A stretch of 64,000 bases of DNA from DATFVA01 sp963745945 (lineage in GTDB: Bacteria > Bacteroidota > Ignavibacteria > Ignavibacteriales > Ignavibacteriaceae). The DNA is taken from contig CAVUZG010000004.1 in the NCBI GenBank assembly GCA_963745945.1, positions 682,001 through 746,000 on the forward strand, in the 5' to 3' direction. Numbering within the stretch: the first letter of the stretch is position 1; the number at the start of each line of letters is the position of its first letter. Under the pieces are notes generated by a model. The model did not search any database and was not told the DNA's origin. It saw only the letters and a list, made by a program, of their open reading frames with translations. Below, piece by piece: positions 62,769 to 64,000 of the stretch. A program made the translations under genes and the position numbers.

Positions 62769-64000
62769 TTGTTTATCTCCGAAGCAGGTGAATTTGAAAT
62801 CCTGCTTTTCTTTTTTGAGGGTAATCTTCTGAAAATTTTATTAAAGATTTTTACCAGAGAGAAATCATCAAAAATTGTATAAACTACAGGCACAATAAAT
62901 AAAGTCAGCAGTGTTGAAGTTATAAGGCCTCCAATTACCGCTTGTCCCATCGGCGAACGAAATTCAGAACCTTCACCGAAAGAGAAAGCAACCGGCAGCA
63001 TTCCAAAAATCATCGCGAATGTTGTCATCAATATTGGTCTTAATCTTGTCTGTCCTGCCTGCAAAGTTGCATCCCATCTTTCCATTCCTCTTCCACGAAG
63101 AACATTAATATAATCGACAAGCAGAATTCCGTTTTTGGTTACAAGTCCCATCAACATAATAATACCAATCATTGACATAACAGACATAGAACTTCCAAAA
63201 ACAAGGAGAGCAATAACTGCACCGATAATAGCCATCGGCAGAGAAAGCATAATAGAGAACGGATAAACAAAACTTTCAAACTGCGAAGCAAGAACAAGGT
63301 AAACGAAGATAATAGCAAGAGCAAGAGATAACAAAATATTCAGGAATGATTCTGCCTGCTGCTGACCGCTTCCTGCAACCTGTATACTATAACCCGGAGC
63401 AATATCTATTTGATCTATTCTTTTCTGTGCATCAGAAAGAACTTCTCCCAAAAGTCTGTCTGATAGATTGGCTTCAATTCTTATTTCACGCTGCCTGTCA
63501 TAACGGTTAATCTTCGATGGTCCTGTCCCCTTGTTAATAAACGCTACAGCATCAAGGGGAATTAGAACAACACCGCCTGCTCTTGTTTTATTTCTACTTT
63601 TAACAGTAAGATTCGAAACACCATTTATTGTATTCCTGTCACTTTCTTTTACCTTTACTCTGACGTTGTATTGTTCGCCTCCCTCCTGATATTTAGTTGC
63701 ATCAATTCCATCAACCATAGCTCTAAGTGCTGTTGCAATTGAAGCCGGATCAACACCCAATGCTGAAGCTTTTTGTCTTTCTATAGTTACTCTTACTTCA
63801 GGTTTTGAAGTTTCCAGAGAACTTTCAACATCCACAGCTCCGGCGGTTGTTTTAACAATTTGTTCTACCTTGTCCGCATAATTTTTTAATAGAGTCAGAT
63901 CTTCACCACGAATACTGAAAATAACCGGCTTCTGTCCGCTTCCGGGTCCATTCTGTATGCCGAAGCTTATTTTTGCGGAGGGAATATTTATTTTATTTCT
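62765..64000 (-). CDS. RND-family efflux permease (AcrB/HAE1-like), 5' part cut by the window edge
   Basis: The frame is open from the right edge to a stop at 62765, 411 residues of the C-terminal part. It contains the end of the porter domain (SKPEVRVTIERQKASALGVDPASIATALRAM) and the last membrane segments: FVYPFSIMLSLPMAIIGA, IIMLMGLVTKNGILLVDY, TRLRPILMTTFAMIFGMLP and SEFRSPMGQAVIGGLITST. All are hallmarks of hydrophobe/amphiphile RND pumps driven by the proton gradient. The internal GTG near 63835 is not the start. Drug or lipid substrate unknown. Confidence 0.95.
   Translation of the reverse strand, partial: RNKINIPSAKISFGIQNGPGSGQKPVIFSIRGEDLTLLKNYADKVEQIVKTTAGAVDVESSLETSKPEVRVTIERQKASALGVDPASIATALRAMVDGIDATKYQEGGEQYNVRVKVKESDRNTINGVSNLTVKSRNKTRAGGVVLIPLDAVAFINKGTGPSKINRYDRQREIRIEANLSDRLLGEVLSDAQKRIDQIDIAPGYSIQVAGSGQQQAESFLNILLSLALAIIFVYLVLASQFESFVYPFSIMLSLPMAIIGAVIALLVFGSSMSVMSMIGIIMLMGLVTKNGILLVDYINVLRGRGMERWDATLQAGQTRLRPILMTTFAMIFGMLPVAFSFGEGSEFRSPMGQAVIGGLITSTLLTLFIVPVVYTIFDDFSLVKIFNKIFRRLPSKKKSRISNSPASEINK

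Noticed and set aside
63835..63835. GTG near 63835 as the start of the RND permease
   Set aside because: The frame continues to the window edge with typical RND sequence before it, so this codon is internal.
1..64000. CRISPR arrays, insertion sequences, prophage, toxin-antitoxin or known defence systems
   Set aside because: No regularly spaced repeats, transposases, integrases, phage structural genes or recognised defence proteins were found; the GxxExxY locus is the only mobile-like structure.

Overview
The window is AT-rich, gene-dense bacterial chromosome. It looks like a member of the Bacteroidota/Chlorobi group, most likely class Ignavibacteria. The evidence is a C-terminal type IX secretion sorting domain of the NYPNPFNP type (44339-46342), two PorV-like outer-membrane proteins, many Sec signals and lipoboxes, a TAnnTTTG-type promoter core before sucD, and a stand-alone PurS/PurQ/PurL system. 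No phage, insertion sequence, CRISPR array or rRNA is visible.

Layout. 1-900: a truncated 4Fe-4S membrane protein and an Rrf2 regulator with a perfect dyad operator. 920-4100: yihY-like gene and purL. 4198-10697: exopolysaccharide export operon (small SLBB protein, tyrosine autokinase, Wza-like SLBB porin, Wzz-like protein, UDP-glucuronate decarboxylase). 10751-14379: ftsX, two lipoproteins, a methyltransferase, recR and ybaB, all leftward. 14484-17993: rightward operon of a degenerate SAICAR-synthetase-like protein, psd, pssA, purS, purQ and two tatA genes. 18187-23195: a membrane protein, sucD, ndk, a NamZ/DUF1343 muramidase, a lipoprotein and a PH-like protein. 23202-36944: mostly leftward housekeeping genes (nfeD, ribBA, yajC, tgt, corC-like, ubiA-like, acyl-CoA mutase large subunit, mutL, folA, thyA, glycerate kinase). 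35829-44059: surface-glycan cluster (glycosyltransferases, asparagine-synthetase-like protein, Wzx-like flippase, FemAB-like protein). 44339-50673: T9SS cargo, PorV-like pair, Asp-box propeller protein and lipoprotein. 50716-55732: M50 protease, beta-barrel protein, a GxxExxY gene bounded by inverted repeats, and a radical SAM/GT2/polysaccharide deacetylase set. 55837-61199: EamA transporter, pdxH and a large Kgd-type E2/E1 oxoglutarate enzyme. 61265-61599: a tRNA fragment, tRNA-Gly(CCC), tRNA-Val(UAC) and a terminator. 61721-64000: small genes and the end of an RND efflux permease.

Main theme: cell-envelope building (two glycan clusters, phospholipid synthesis, T9SS parts, efflux) mixed with purine, riboflavin, folate/thymidylate and TCA-cycle genes.

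Main caution: five genes carry an apparent single-base frameshift near the 5' end (small SLBB protein, methyltransferase, psd, asparagine-synthetase-like, polysaccharide deacetylase), and one lipoprotein appears to start at ATT. Three of the five indels are in or beside mononucleotide runs, so assembly or sequencing error is the simplest explanation. The A8 run inside the signal peptide of the small SLBB gene could also be a real phase-variation switch.
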